Below are positions 17,587 through 27,274 of a DNA stretch of 64,000 bases, piece after piece. Source of the DNA: Paucihalobacter ruber (lineage in GTDB: Bacteria > Bacteroidota > Bacteroidia > Flavobacteriales > Flavobacteriaceae). Both the position numbers and the translations under genes were made by a program. Position 1 is the stretch's first letter. The number at the start of each line of letters is the position of its first letter. Below the pieces are notes generated by a model. That model saw only the letters and a list, made by a program, of their open reading frames with translations. It ran no database searches and was not told the DNA's origin. Location of the stretch: NCBI RefSeq assembly GCF_006494535.1, contig NZ_VHIQ01000007.1, forward strand, positions 62,001-126,000, in the 5' to 3' direction.

Positions 17587-20010
17587 ATGAAATTAAACAT
17601 TTTATACATCACACTAATTTTCACCTGTTCTGCGCTTTATGGACAAAATGCAAACCGTGATTATAAAAGTGCGGCCTTTGACGGAACCCATTTAACGGTC
17701 GAAGTGAATGACGGTAGGTATTTGTTTAAACCCTATTCTTCAGAAATAATTGAGACCACCTTTGTTCCTTCAAACGAAACTTTTAACCAAAATTCTCATG
17801 CCGTTATATTAGACCCAACCGCTGTTAATGTTAATTATTCTGACGAAGAAAACAACATAAACTTTTCAACACCTAATATATCGGTTATAATCACAAAATC
17901 GCCGTTTCAAATCAGTTACTACTACAATGGTAAAGCATTAATTTCCGAAAAACAAGGCTATTTTAAAAGTTCACATGAACCCATGGAAATGGTTCAGGGT
18001 AATATTGTAGCCGATTCCACCGAAAAAATAGAGTTCAACCTCACTAAAGATGAAGTTTTATACGGTGCAGGCGCCAGAGCTTTGGGGATGAACAGACGTG
18101 GTTTTAGATTACCGCTTTACAACAGAGCACACTATGGTTACGAAACCAAAAGCGAACTCATGAACTTTACCTTGCCAATTGTACTGTCATCAAAGCAATA
18201 CATGATTCACTTTGAGAATGCACCTATTGGATATTTGGATTTAGACAGTAAAGGAAATAATACGCTCGTGTACGAGACTATTTCAGGGCGAAAAACCTAC
18301 CAGATCATTGCCGGTGATACCTGGTATGAAGTCGTTGAAAATTACACGAAATTAACCGGGAAACAGCCCATGCCACCGCGCTGGGCCTTGGGGAACTTTT
18401 CAAGCAGATTTGGTTACCGTTCCCAGTATGAAACAGAAGCAACCATTAAAGCTTTTAAGGATGCCGAAATTCCTGTTGATGCCATTATTCTTGATTTGTA
18501 TTGGTTCGGGAAAGAGGTACAAGGTACCATGGGTAATTTGGAAGTTGACCGTGATTCGTTCCCCGATTTTGAAGGCATGGTCAACAGACTGAAACAGCAA
18601 GGTGTAAAAACCATTCCCATTACCGAACCATTTGTATTAACCACATCAAAGCGCTGGCAGGAAGCCGTTGACAAAGATGTTTTGGCGAAAGATTCCATAG
18701 GTCAGCCATTTACCTACGATTTTTATTTTGGCAACACAGGGTTAATAGATGTTTACAAACCCGAAGCTGAGCAATGGTTCTGGAATATTTACAAAGATTT
18801 AGCCAATAATGGTGTGGCAGGCGTTTGGGGCGATTTGGGTGAACCGGAAGTGCATCCCTCAGGCTTAATTCACCATACTGGTACAGCCGATGAAGTTCAT
18901 AATACCTACGGTCATGACTGGGCGCGTTTGGTGTTTGAAGGATACCAAAGAGATTTCCCTGAGGTTCGTCCGTTTATTTTAATGCGTGCCGGCTATTCGG
19001 GGTCGCAGCGTTACGGACTTATTCCTTGGTCGGGAGATGTTAACAGAACCTGGGGCGGATTGCAAAGTCAACCCGAAATATCCCTTCAAATGGGTATGCA
19101 AGGCCTGGCCTATATGCATAGCGATTTGGGAGGCTTTGCCGGTGCCAATCTCGACGATGAGTTATATGTGCGGTGGTTACAATATGGCGTTTTTCAACCG
19201 GTCTACAGGCCACATGCCCAAGAAGATGTGCCCAGCGAACCTGTTTTTAGAAGCGAAAAAGCCAAAGCATTGGCCAAACAAGCTATCGAACTGCGTTACC
19301 AATTACTGCCTTACAATTATAATCTTGTTTTTGAAAATAATCAAAACGGAACACCCTTAATGCGACCGCTGTTTTTTGAAGATAACAATGAAGTTTTGTT
19401 AACGTATTCAAAATCCTATTTATGGGGCGAAGACATTTTGGTATCGCCTGTTTTGGAAGCAGGATTAACCCAACAGGAAGTGTATTTTCCTTCCGGCAGT
19501 GATTGGGTTGATTTCTATTCGGGCGATATCTATAAAGGTGGCACCACTCAAACTGTTCAATTGGTTGATACTAATATTCCAACCTTTATACGTGCCGGTG
19601 CCTTTATTCCTATGGCACAGCCTATGAGTTCTACCGAGGCCTATAACCCCAATGATTTATCGGTTCATTTTTATTATCATTCTGAATTAGATGAATCAGA
19701 GCGCCAATTTTACAACGACGATGGCAAAACTGCCAACGCCTTTGAAAAAGAAGCTTTCGAAATTTTAGAATTTGAAGCCGAAAAAGACGGCAAATGGCTT
19801 GAAATTGAAATGGAGGCTGAAATAGGAATAAATTTTAAAAGTGAAGACAAACGCATCAAATTAGTAATTCACAATTTAGAAAGGATGCCAAAGCGCATCA
19901 AAATTAAGGGCGAAAAAGTAAATGGTATCTATAATTCAAATGAAAAAACTTTAAGCATTTATACACTTTGGAATATTTCCGAAGAGAAAGAAATAAGAAT
20001 CAAACTTTAA
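17587..20010 (+). CDS. GH31 alpha-glucosidase or alpha-transglucosylase
   Basis: The product is 807 residues with a Sec signal peptide (..SALYGQ) and no lipobox, so it is periplasmic or exported. The order is an N-terminal GH31 beta domain, a barrel from about 255, and C-terminal beta domains. The nucleophile is D416 in WGDLGEPE and the acid/base D484 in WSGDVNRTW. The WGDLGEPE form rather than WxDMNE, and the 68-residue spacing, resemble the Cellvibrio enzyme Agd31B (D412/D480 as I recall), which transfers glucosyl units between oligosaccharides. Plain alpha-glucosidase activity is the other option. Confidence 0.88.
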   Translation: MKLNILYITLIFTCSALYGQNANRDYKSAAFDGTHLTVEVNDGRYLFKPYSSEIIETTFVPSNETFNQNSHAVILDPTAVNVNYSDEENNINFSTPNISVIITKSPFQISYYYNGKALISEKQGYFKSSHEPMEMVQGNIVADSTEKIEFNLTKDEVLYGAGARALGMNRRGFRLPLYNRAHYGYETKSELMNFTLPIVLSSKQYMIHFENAPIGYLDLDSKGNNTLVYETISGRKTYQIIAGDTWYEVVENYTKLTGKQPMPPRWALGNFSSRFGYRSQYETEATIKAFKDAEIPVDAIILDLYWFGKEVQGTMGNLEVDRDSFPDFEGMVNRLKQQGVKTIPITEPFVLTTSKRWQEAVDKDVLAKDSIGQPFTYDFYFGNTGLIDVYKPEAEQWFWNIYKDLANNGVAGVWGDLGEPEVHPSGLIHHTGTADEVHNTYGHDWARLVFEGYQRDFPEVRPFILMRAGYSGSQRYGLIPWSGDVNRTWGGLQSQPEISLQMGMQGLAYMHSDLGGFAGANLDDELYVRWLQYGVFQPVYRPHAQEDVPSEPVFRSEKAKALAKQAIELRYQLLPYNYNLVFENNQNGTPLMRPLFFEDNNEVLLTYSKSYLWGEDILVSPVLEAGLTQQEVYFPSGSDWVDFYSGDIYKGGTTQTVQLVDTNIPTFIRAGAFIPMAQPMSSTEAYNPNDLSVHFYYHSELDESERQFYNDDGKTANAFEKEAFEILEFEAEKDGKWLEIEMEAEIGINFKSEDKRIKLVIHNLERMPKRIKIKGEKVNGIYNSNEKTLSIYTLWNISEEKEIRIKL

Positions 20011-20022
20011 TAACGATTCAAA

Positions 20023-21918
20023 ATGAAAAACTATAAAAATATCATATTAACAATGGCCATTTTGGGTGTTCTTGCATGCAAAAACGACCCCAAACCCGAA
20101 GAACCAACCGTTACCCAAACCCAAGATTTAAAAAAACCTATGAAGCAAAAGGAAGTCGTTTATCAAGTTTTTACCCGTTTATTCGGCAATACCAATTCTA
20201 AAAACAAACCTTGGGGAACGCTGGAAGAAAACGGTGTTGGCAAGTTTAACGATTTCACAAACCAGGCACTTCAAGAAATTAAAGACTTGGGCGTAACACA
20301 CATTTGGTATACCGGTGTACCACACCATGACGTCATTACCGATTACACGCAATACGGGATTTCAAACGACGATCCCGATGTGGTAAAAGGCCGAGCAGGG
20401 TCGCCCTATGCCGTTAAGGATTATTACAATGTTAACCCTGATTTGGCTGTAGATGTCAACAACCGTTTACAAGAGTTTGAAGCCCTGATCGAACGCACTC
20501 ATAACGCAGGCATGAAAGTGTTAATTGATATTGTACCTAATCACGTGGCGCGAAATTACCAAAGTTTAACTAATCCTGAAGGCATCTCAGACTTTGGAGC
20601 AAATGATGATACTTCGGTTACTTACCATGTTAACAATAATTTTTATTACAATCCCGGCGAAGCTTTTAAAGTACCCCAGTGGCGCGACGGTTATTTACCG
20701 CTTGGTGGTGAAAATCACCCGTTGGCTGATGGCAAATTTGATGAAAATCCGGCAAAATGGACCGGCAACGGCTCCAGATTATCGCAACCCGATATGAACG
20801 ACTGGTACGAAACGGTTAAAATTAATTATGGTATTAGTCCGGATGGCCAAAAGGATTTTGACGATTTACCCGATGGTTTTGACAACGAGGATTACAAAGC
20901 CCATTTTAAATTATGGCAGGATAAAATAGTACCCGATTCATGGATAAAATTTAAAGACATTGCACTTTACTGGATTGACAAAGGTGTAGATGGTTTTAGA
21001 TATGATATGGCAGAAATGGTACCCGTTGAGTTTTGGAGTTATATGAATTCGGCTGTAAAAATGAAAAACCCGGAAGCTTTTTTATTGGCCGAAGTGTATC
21101 AGCCTCAATTGTATCGCGAATACATCAAAAAAGGTAAAATGGACTATCTATATGACAAGGTGCAACTGTACGACACTATTAAAAACGTGATGCAAGGTCA
21201 TGGTAAAACCGATAACATTCCTCCAATTCAAGACGATTTAAAGGATATTGAACACCACATGCTGCATTTCCTTGAAAATCACGATGAACAACGTATTGCA
21301 AGTCCGGAGTTTGCCGGTGATGCCAAAAAAGGAATGCCTGCTATGGTGGTTTCGGCCACTATTAGTACCTCCCCAACACTCATCTATTTTGGGCAAGAAT
21401 TAGGCGAGCCTGGAGCTGAAGATGCCGGATTTGGAAAACCATCCAGAACCTCAATTTTCGACTATATTGGTGTGCCAACTTACCAACGTTGGGTAAATAA
21501 CAAAACTTTTGATGGTGGGAAATCTACGGTTCACGAATTGGAGCTTCGGGATTTTTATAAACGCTTGTTGAATTTCACCATTAATAGCGAAGCCTTGATG
21601 GGCGATTACTTTAGTTTACATCAATTTAATCGTGAGAATACCGATAATTATAACGATAAGGTCATGTCTTTTGTACGATGGACTGATAACGAACAACTCA
21701 TTATTATTTCAAATTTTGATCCAGAAAACAGGTATCGATTCAACTTAAAATTACCCAAAGCCCTTGTCGAGAAAATGCAATTGCTTGACGGCTCTTTTGA
21801 ATGTGTTGATATGTTATACAAAGATGTGAGATCAACACTTAATATAGAAGATGGCAATGGTGAAATGACCATTAACTTAAAACCATTGGAGTCGCTAATA
21901 TTTAAAATAAATAATTAA
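20023..21918 (+). CDS. GH13 alpha-amylase-family lipoprotein
   Basis: This 631-residue protein has the lipobox LACK (Cys19) followed by KND. The GH13 barrel contains VLIDIVPNHVARNY (region I), D328 in GFRYDMAEM, E357 in LLAEVYQP and D421 in LENHDEQR, then a beta C-terminal domain. It starts 12 bp after the GH31 gene. The long insertion after region I, with several Asn and Asp residues, is typical of a Bacteroidota subfamily with undefined specificity. It is probably a membrane-bound maltooligosaccharide-cleaving enzyme. Confidence 0.9.
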   Translation: MKNYKNIILTMAILGVLACKNDPKPEEPTVTQTQDLKKPMKQKEVVYQVFTRLFGNTNSKNKPWGTLEENGVGKFNDFTNQALQEIKDLGVTHIWYTGVPHHDVITDYTQYGISNDDPDVVKGRAGSPYAVKDYYNVNPDLAVDVNNRLQEFEALIERTHNAGMKVLIDIVPNHVARNYQSLTNPEGISDFGANDDTSVTYHVNNNFYYNPGEAFKVPQWRDGYLPLGGENHPLADGKFDENPAKWTGNGSRLSQPDMNDWYETVKINYGISPDGQKDFDDLPDGFDNEDYKAHFKLWQDKIVPDSWIKFKDIALYWIDKGVDGFRYDMAEMVPVEFWSYMNSAVKMKNPEAFLLAEVYQPQLYREYIKKGKMDYLYDKVQLYDTIKNVMQGHGKTDNIPPIQDDLKDIEHHMLHFLENHDEQRIASPEFAGDAKKGMPAMVVSATISTSPTLIYFGQELGEPGAEDAGFGKPSRTSIFDYIGVPTYQRWVNNKTFDGGKSTVHELELRDFYKRLLNFTINSEALMGDYFSLHQFNRENTDNYNDKVMSFVRWTDNEQLIIISNFDPENRYRFNLKLPKALVEKMQLLDGSFECVDMLYKDVRSTLNIEDGNGEMTINLKPLESLIFKINN

Positions 21919-21921
21919 ACT

Positions 21922-23604
21922 ATGCGAGCTTTAAGAATTATTACAACACTATTACTACTAACCGGTTGCGACGGTATGATAACGACTGATAAGAAGGAAA
22001 CAAAGACACAAAATGTTACTGAAGTAAAAACTAATACGCCTTTTGTTTGGGAGGCTGCCAATGTGTATTTTTTATTAACCGATAGATTTAATAACGGCGA
22101 TCCAACGAACGATATCAATTTCAATAGAAATTTGGAAACCGGCAAATTAAGAGGTTTTGAAGGAGGCGATTTAAAAGGCATCACCCAAAAAATTGAAGAA
22201 GGTTATTTTAACAAGTTAGGCATTAATGCCATTTGGATGACGCCCATAGTTGAACAAATACATGGCGGTACCGACGAAGGCACGGGGTTAACCTATGGTT
22301 ATCACGGTTACTGGACTAAAGATTGGACTGCTATAGATCCTAATTTTGGCACGACCGAAGATTTAAAAGCATTGGTAGATGCGGCTCATAGAAATGGCAT
22401 TAGAATTTTACTCGATGCTGTTATTAATCATACCGGTCCGGTTACCGAAAAAGATCCGGTTTGGCCGGCCGAATGGGTGCGCACCGATGTGCAATGTTCT
22501 TATGATAATTACGAAAACACGGTAAGTTGTACGCTTGTTAAAAACCTGCCCGATATTAGAACCGAAAGTAATGACAACGTAGATTTACCACCACAATTGG
22601 TTGAAAAATGGAAAGCTGAAGGTCGATACGAGCAAGAAATAGCCGAGTTAGACGCTTTTTTTCAGCGCACCGGTTACCCAAGAGCACCGCGTTTCTATAT
22701 CATGAAATGGCTCACCGATTATATCACCGAATTCGGAATTGACGGTTATAGATGCGATACCGTAAAACATACCGAACCCTATGTTTGGGAAGAATTTAAA
22801 AAAGAATGTGATTATTCTTTTGAAGAATTTAAAAAGAATAATCCTGATAAAGTTTTGGATAATACCCCGTTTTATTTGGTGGGTGAAGTTTATAATTACG
22901 GAATATCTGCCGGAAAAGCCTTTGACTTTGGAGATAAAAAGGTGAATTATTTTGATAACATGTTCAGCAGCCAAATTAATTTTGAATTTAAATGGGATGC
23001 TGCACAAATGAACTACGAAGCACTCTTCAAAAAATATTACGATGCGTTATCTTCTGATTTAAAAGGTTACAGCGTATTGAATTATTTGAGTTCTCACGAT
23101 GATGGTCAGCCATTCGATTCAGAAAGAAAAAAAGCGATGGAAACCGCTACCAAATTATTATTATCGCCGGGTGCTTCGCAAGTATATTACGGCGATGAAT
23201 TGGCCAGACCATTGATTATAGAAGACACAGAGGGAGATGCTACCCTACGTTCGTTTATGAATTGGGATGACATTTCAAATAACGCAGAAACCTCACAAAT
23301 TTTAGAACACTGGCGAAAATTGGGTCAGTTTAGAGCCAAACATCCTGCCGTTGGTGCAGGAATTCACCAAATGATAACCCAACAGCCTTACTATTTCTAC
23401 AGAAGTTTTACTAAGGGCGATTACAAAGATTTAGTGGTAATAGGTTTGGGAGTTCATAAAGGCGGAAAGCTTATTGATGTGTCCAAGGTATTTCAAGAAG
23501 GCGACCAATTGCAAGATGCCTATTCTGGAGAAAAGGCTATCGTACAAAATGGTAAGGTTACCATTGATAGTCCGTTTGATATCGTTTTATTAGAAAAATT
23601 ATAA
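21922..23604 (+). CDS. GH13 alpha-amylase-family lipoprotein
   Basis: The product is 560 residues with lipobox LLTGC (Cys15). It lacks the N-terminal extra domain of the SusA-like protein. The barrel starts near residue 48 with ANVYFLLTDRFNNGDP, a form common in extracellular and cyclodextrinase-like amylases. Catalytic residues are D279 in GYRCDTVKH, E322 in LVGEVYNYG and D393 in SSHDDGQPF. It begins 3 nt after the previous stop codon. It is a second membrane-anchored alpha-glucan endo-hydrolase, and differences in the acceptor-side loops suggest a different product range from its neighbour (inference). Confidence 0.9.
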   Translation: MRALRIITTLLLLTGCDGMITTDKKETKTQNVTEVKTNTPFVWEAANVYFLLTDRFNNGDPTNDINFNRNLETGKLRGFEGGDLKGITQKIEEGYFNKLGINAIWMTPIVEQIHGGTDEGTGLTYGYHGYWTKDWTAIDPNFGTTEDLKALVDAAHRNGIRILLDAVINHTGPVTEKDPVWPAEWVRTDVQCSYDNYENTVSCTLVKNLPDIRTESNDNVDLPPQLVEKWKAEGRYEQEIAELDAFFQRTGYPRAPRFYIMKWLTDYITEFGIDGYRCDTVKHTEPYVWEEFKKECDYSFEEFKKNNPDKVLDNTPFYLVGEVYNYGISAGKAFDFGDKKVNYFDNMFSSQINFEFKWDAAQMNYEALFKKYYDALSSDLKGYSVLNYLSSHDDGQPFDSERKKAMETATKLLLSPGASQVYYGDELARPLIIEDTEGDATLRSFMNWDDISNNAETSQILEHWRKLGQFRAKHPAVGAGIHQMITQQPYYFYRSFTKGDYKDLVVIGLGVHKGGKLIDVSKVFQEGDQLQDAYSGEKAIVQNGKVTIDSPFDIVLLEKL

Positions 23605-23606
23605 TA

Positions 23607-25727
23607 ATGAAGTTTCGTATTTTATCTTTAACTTTTGTTGCCCTTATAGTTAGTGCTTGTACTTCGAAAGAGTTTGTTTTAGAAGCGACTTCGCCCAATT
23701 CAGATATTTCGGTGCAGTTTAATTTAGATAAAGAGGCACAAGCATTCTATATCACTAATTTTAAAAGCGAAGTGGTGATAGATACCTCGTACTTAGGTTT
23801 TGAATTCACCAACGCTTCACCATTAAAAAACGACTTAAAAATTCTTAATTCACAGATTTCTACTTTTAATGACACCTGGCAAATGCCATGGGGTGAACAA
23901 CTAGATGTTGTAAATAACTACAACGAATTAAAGATTGAATTACAAGAAAGCAAGTCGCCCAACCGAAAATTCAACATAGTTTTTAAAGTTTATAACGATG
24001 GCATTGGTTTTAGATATGAGTTTCCGGAACAGGAGAATTTTACCGAAGCCTTGATTGCAGATGAGCACACGCAATTCAACCTAACACAAGATTATAAGGC
24101 TTTTTGGCAACCCGGCGATTGGGATATTTACGAGCATTTGTACAGCACCACAAAATTGTCTGAAATTAACGCGCTAAGCTATGTGGGTCACGTAAATCTG
24201 GCACAAACCTATATTCCCGAAAATGCTGTGAATACACCGGTAACTTTGGTTGGCGACAATGGTATTCATTTAAGTTTTCACGAAGCCGCTTTGGTGGATT
24301 ATTCAGATATGACTTTAAAGGTTGATACTGAAAACCTGAGTTTCACGAGCAACTTGGTAGGCTCAGAAAACACCGAATATAAGGTTAGAAGAACGCTGCC
24401 ATTTCACACACCTTGGCGTACGGTTCAAATAACCGATAACGCGCCGGCTTTAATTGAGTCCAATTTAATTGTAAATTTAAACGAACCTAACAAGTTAGGT
24501 GATGTGTCTTGGTTTAAACCCATGAAATATACGGGAGTTTGGTGGGAAATGCATTTAGATAAATCGTCTTGGGATTACGGTATGGAATTGGTTGATGGCC
24601 AATGGAAAGACACCGGAAAAGCCCATAGGCGTCACGGTGCTACCACCGAAAACGTGAAGCGATTTATCGATTTTTCAGCCGAAAACAATATTGGCGGTGT
24701 TTTGGTAGAAGGTTGGAATACCGGATGGGAACGCTGGATTGGTTTTGAAGACCGTGAAGGGGTTTTTGATTTTATCACACCCTATCCCGATTACGATATT
24801 GACGAAGTAACTCGCTATGCCAAAGAAAAAGGCGTACAAATTATCATGCATCACGAGACATCGGCGGCTACAGAAACCTACACCAAGCAACAAGATACCG
24901 CTTTTGCACTCATGCAACATTACGGCATGAACGCTGTAAAAACCGGCTACGTTGGTAAAATTTTACCTAAGGGTGAATACCATCACGGTCAGTATATGGT
25001 GAATCACTACAATAATACGGTTGAAAAGGCTGCCAAATATCAGGTCGCCATTAACGCTCACGAACCTATCAAGGCTACGGGATTACGCCGAACCTATCCC
25101 AATACCATTTCGCGCGAAGGTTTACGCGGACAAGAATTTAACGCCTGGGCTGAAGACGGCGGCAATCCACCCGAGCATCTGCCCATTGTAGCCTTTACAA
25201 GAATGTTGGCCGGCCCCATCGATTTTACACCCGGTATTTTCAACATTAAATTCGATGAATATAAGAAGAACAATCAGGTAAATACCACACTGGCGCAGCA
25301 ATTAGCTTTGTATGTGGTTATTTACAGTCCGGTGCAAATGGCAGCCGATTTGGTGGAGCATTATGAAGCCAATCCCGAAGCGTTTCAATTTATTAAAGAC
25401 GTTGGTGTAGATTGGGAAACCACCAAGGTTATAAATGGTGTAGTAGGCGATTACGTTACCATTGCAAGAAAAGAACGAAATTCCGGCAACTGGTTTGTGG
25501 GCGGCATCACCGATGAGAATTCCAGAACCTTAACCCTCGATTTTAGTTTTCTCGATGCTGATGCCAATTATACTGCCACCATTTATAAAGATGGTGTTAA
25601 CGCCCATTGGGATGAGAATCCGCTGGATTTAGAAATCACAACAACCACAACCATAGATGCCCAAACCGAATTGGTGATTAACTTGGCCGAAGGTGGTGGT
25701 TTTGCCATAAGTTTAATCAAAAATTAA
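23607..25727 (+). CDS. susB: GH97 inverting alpha-glucosidase, SusB-like
   Basis: The 706-residue lipoprotein (lipobox VSAC) has the GH97 N-terminal beta domain, a TIM barrel and a C-terminal domain. Five Glu positions of Bacteroides SusB are expected from my memory (E194, E439, E508, E526, E532). Here E417 (HHETS), E486 (NAHEP), E504 (REGLRG) and E510 (GQEF) keep exactly the same spacing with a shift of 22. They mark the inverting, calcium-dependent SusB type, not the retaining alpha-galactosidase branch. The enzyme releases glucose from the non-reducing end of maltooligosaccharides. It follows the GH13 gene by 2 nt. Confidence 0.94.
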   Translation: MKFRILSLTFVALIVSACTSKEFVLEATSPNSDISVQFNLDKEAQAFYITNFKSEVVIDTSYLGFEFTNASPLKNDLKILNSQISTFNDTWQMPWGEQLDVVNNYNELKIELQESKSPNRKFNIVFKVYNDGIGFRYEFPEQENFTEALIADEHTQFNLTQDYKAFWQPGDWDIYEHLYSTTKLSEINALSYVGHVNLAQTYIPENAVNTPVTLVGDNGIHLSFHEAALVDYSDMTLKVDTENLSFTSNLVGSENTEYKVRRTLPFHTPWRTVQITDNAPALIESNLIVNLNEPNKLGDVSWFKPMKYTGVWWEMHLDKSSWDYGMELVDGQWKDTGKAHRRHGATTENVKRFIDFSAENNIGGVLVEGWNTGWERWIGFEDREGVFDFITPYPDYDIDEVTRYAKEKGVQIIMHHETSAATETYTKQQDTAFALMQHYGMNAVKTGYVGKILPKGEYHHGQYMVNHYNNTVEKAAKYQVAINAHEPIKATGLRRTYPNTISREGLRGQEFNAWAEDGGNPPEHLPIVAFTRMLAGPIDFTPGIFNIKFDEYKKNNQVNTTLAQQLALYVVIYSPVQMAADLVEHYEANPEAFQFIKDVGVDWETTKVINGVVGDYVTIARKERNSGNWFVGGITDENSRTLTLDFSFLDADANYTATIYKDGVNAHWDENPLDLEITTTTTIDAQTELVINLAEGGGFAISLIKN

Positions 25728-25740
25728 AATCCTGAAAATT

Positions 25741-26217
25741 ATGAAAACAACAATCTCAGTTCTGCTGTTTTTTGTAACCTTTTGTGGTTTTTCGCAAGTA
25801 GGTATTAATACCGATACACCATTGAGTATGCTGGATATTAATGGGAATTTGTCTTTAAAGGTGGTTACTTTAAATGGTGGATCGCAAAATAATGCCACAC
25901 CGATAAACGATGGTATTTATATCAATCTTATTCCTACAGTGAATAATTTGGAGTTTATTTTGCCGGACGCAGATGCTGTTCCTGGAAGAATTTATATTTT
26001 AAGAAATATCACCAATAATTTAAATGCTGAAATTTACAGTTTTGATGGTGGTTTTTTTTCAGGTGATAGCAGGTTAGCGACTACAATTTCTGTTACAGAT
26101 TTGACACCACGTGTCATAATGGCTCCCGATGCTGATAATAACGGCGGTGATATTACCAAAACGTTAATATTTATTAGTGATGGTAATAATTGGACATACG
26201 GACGTCTTGGTCTTTAG
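25741..26217 (+). CDS. Small secreted protein of unknown function
   Basis: The protein is 158 residues with a signal peptide (..FCGFSQ) and then VGINTDTPLSMLDINGNLSLK, a motif common at the start of Bacteroidota surface and tail-fibre-like proteins. The rest is predicted beta-rich with no recognised catalytic motif. It starts 13 nt after the GH97 gene, so it could be the last gene of the alpha-glucan operon, but its role there is unknown. Confidence 0.7.
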   Translation: MKTTISVLLFFVTFCGFSQVGINTDTPLSMLDINGNLSLKVVTLNGGSQNNATPINDGIYINLIPTVNNLEFILPDADAVPGRIYILRNITNNLNAEIYSFDGGFFSGDSRLATTISVTDLTPRVIMAPDADNNGGDITKTLIFISDGNNWTYGRLGL

Positions 26218-26262
26218 TTCATTCCTTAACATTTCTTTCCAATATCTTCATTTTATAGATTG

Positions 26263-26270
26263 TATCTTTA
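26263..26270 (+). promoter_or_regulatory. Promoter box of msrB
   Basis: TATCTTTA followed by C matches the Bacteroidota -7 form with one change. It lies 17 nt before the ATG at 26287, so transcription would start near 26277. This argues against a longer msrB beginning at 26260. Confidence 0.6.
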
Positions 26271-26286
26271 CAGTAAAAAAAGAACA

Positions 26287-26745
26287 ATGCTTACTTGGAA
26301 AGATATTATCAATTTCGCGGTTAACGGTAACCCCAAACCAGACCGAATTGTTACCAAAACTGAGCAAGAATGGCGAGAACAGCTCACCGATGATCAGTAT
26401 AGAATCACCCGAAAGAAAGGCACCGAAGCACCTTTTACCGGTGCACTTTGTCACGCCCACGAACCCGGATTGTACAATTGTATTTGCTGTGGTACAACTT
26501 TGTTCGACTCCACCATAAAATTCGATTCAAAATCAGGGTGGCCTAGTTTTACCCAACCTTACAAACCCAATTCGGTGAAGTACGAAAAGGATAGTTCGTT
26601 CGGAATGGTAAGGGTTGAAATTATGTGTAATACCTGCGATGCGCATTTGGGTCACGTATTTCCCGATGGTCCTGAACCTAGCGGATTGCGTTATTGTGTG
26701 AATTCAGAATCTATAACTTTACAAACCCAACATGAGCGCAACTAA
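26287..26745 (+). CDS. msrB: Peptide-methionine (R)-S-oxide reductase
   Basis: From the ATG at 26287 the protein has 152 residues, starting MLTWKDIINF. Four zinc-binding cysteines lie in two pairs (NCICCG and MCNTCDAHLGH), and the catalytic Cys is in LRYCVNSESI. MsrB reduces methionine-R-sulfoxide in proteins with thioredoxin. There is no signal peptide, so it is cytoplasmic. It overlaps msrA by 14 nt. Confidence 0.95.
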   Translation: MLTWKDIINFAVNGNPKPDRIVTKTEQEWREQLTDDQYRITRKKGTEAPFTGALCHAHEPGLYNCICCGTTLFDSTIKFDSKSGWPSFTQPYKPNSVKYEKDSSFGMVRVEIMCNTCDAHLGHVFPDGPEPSGLRYCVNSESITLQTQHERN

Positions 26746-27274
26746 TTTAGAAATGGCTACCATAGGCGGCGGTTGCTTTTGGTGTACAGAGGCGGTTTTT
26801 CAACGTATTAATGGTGTAGAAAAAGTGGTGTCGGGTTATTCGGGCGGAACTGTTCCCGGGAAACCTACTTATCGTGAAATTTGCTCCGGATTAACCGGAC
26901 ATGCCGAAGTTATTCAGGTAAGTTTTAATCCTGAAATCATATCTTATCAAATTATTTTGGAGATTTTTATGACCACTCACGATCCAACCACACTCAATCG
27001 TCAGGGCGCCGATGTTGGTACACAATACCGCTCGGTAATCTTTTATCATAATGATATCCAAAAGGAGATAGCACATCAGGTGGTTTCAGAATTAGCAAGT
27101 TATTTTAGCAATCCGATAGTTACCGAAATTTCGCCTTTGACCAAGTTTTTTGAAGCCGAAGATTACCATCAAAATTATTATAACCAAAATCAGGAACAAG
27201 GTTACTGTAGTTTTGTAATTTCCCCTAAAATTCAAAAACTAAAATCGCAACACGCTCAATATTTAAAAGCCTAA
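26732..27274 (+). CDS. msrA: Peptide-methionine (S)-S-oxide reductase
   Basis: The protein is 180 residues with the catalytic motif GGGCFWC (C15), YSGGTVPGKPTY and EDYHQNYY. MsrA reduces the S epimer of methionine sulfoxide, complementing MsrB. A start at the internal Met8 (MATIGGG) is possible and would reduce the overlap with msrB. The stop codon shares a base with the next start (TAATG), so the three genes are coupled. Confidence 0.95.
   Translation: MSATNLEMATIGGGCFWCTEAVFQRINGVEKVVSGYSGGTVPGKPTYREICSGLTGHAEVIQVSFNPEIISYQIILEIFMTTHDPTTLNRQGADVGTQYRSVIFYHNDIQKEIAHQVVSELASYFSNPIVTEISPLTKFFEAEDYHQNYYNQNQEQGYCSFVISPKIQKLKSQHAQYLKA

Noticed and set aside
26260-26286. Longer N-terminus for msrB starting at 26260
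   Set aside because: It would overlap the promoter box at 26263-26270 and adds residues not typical of MsrB.
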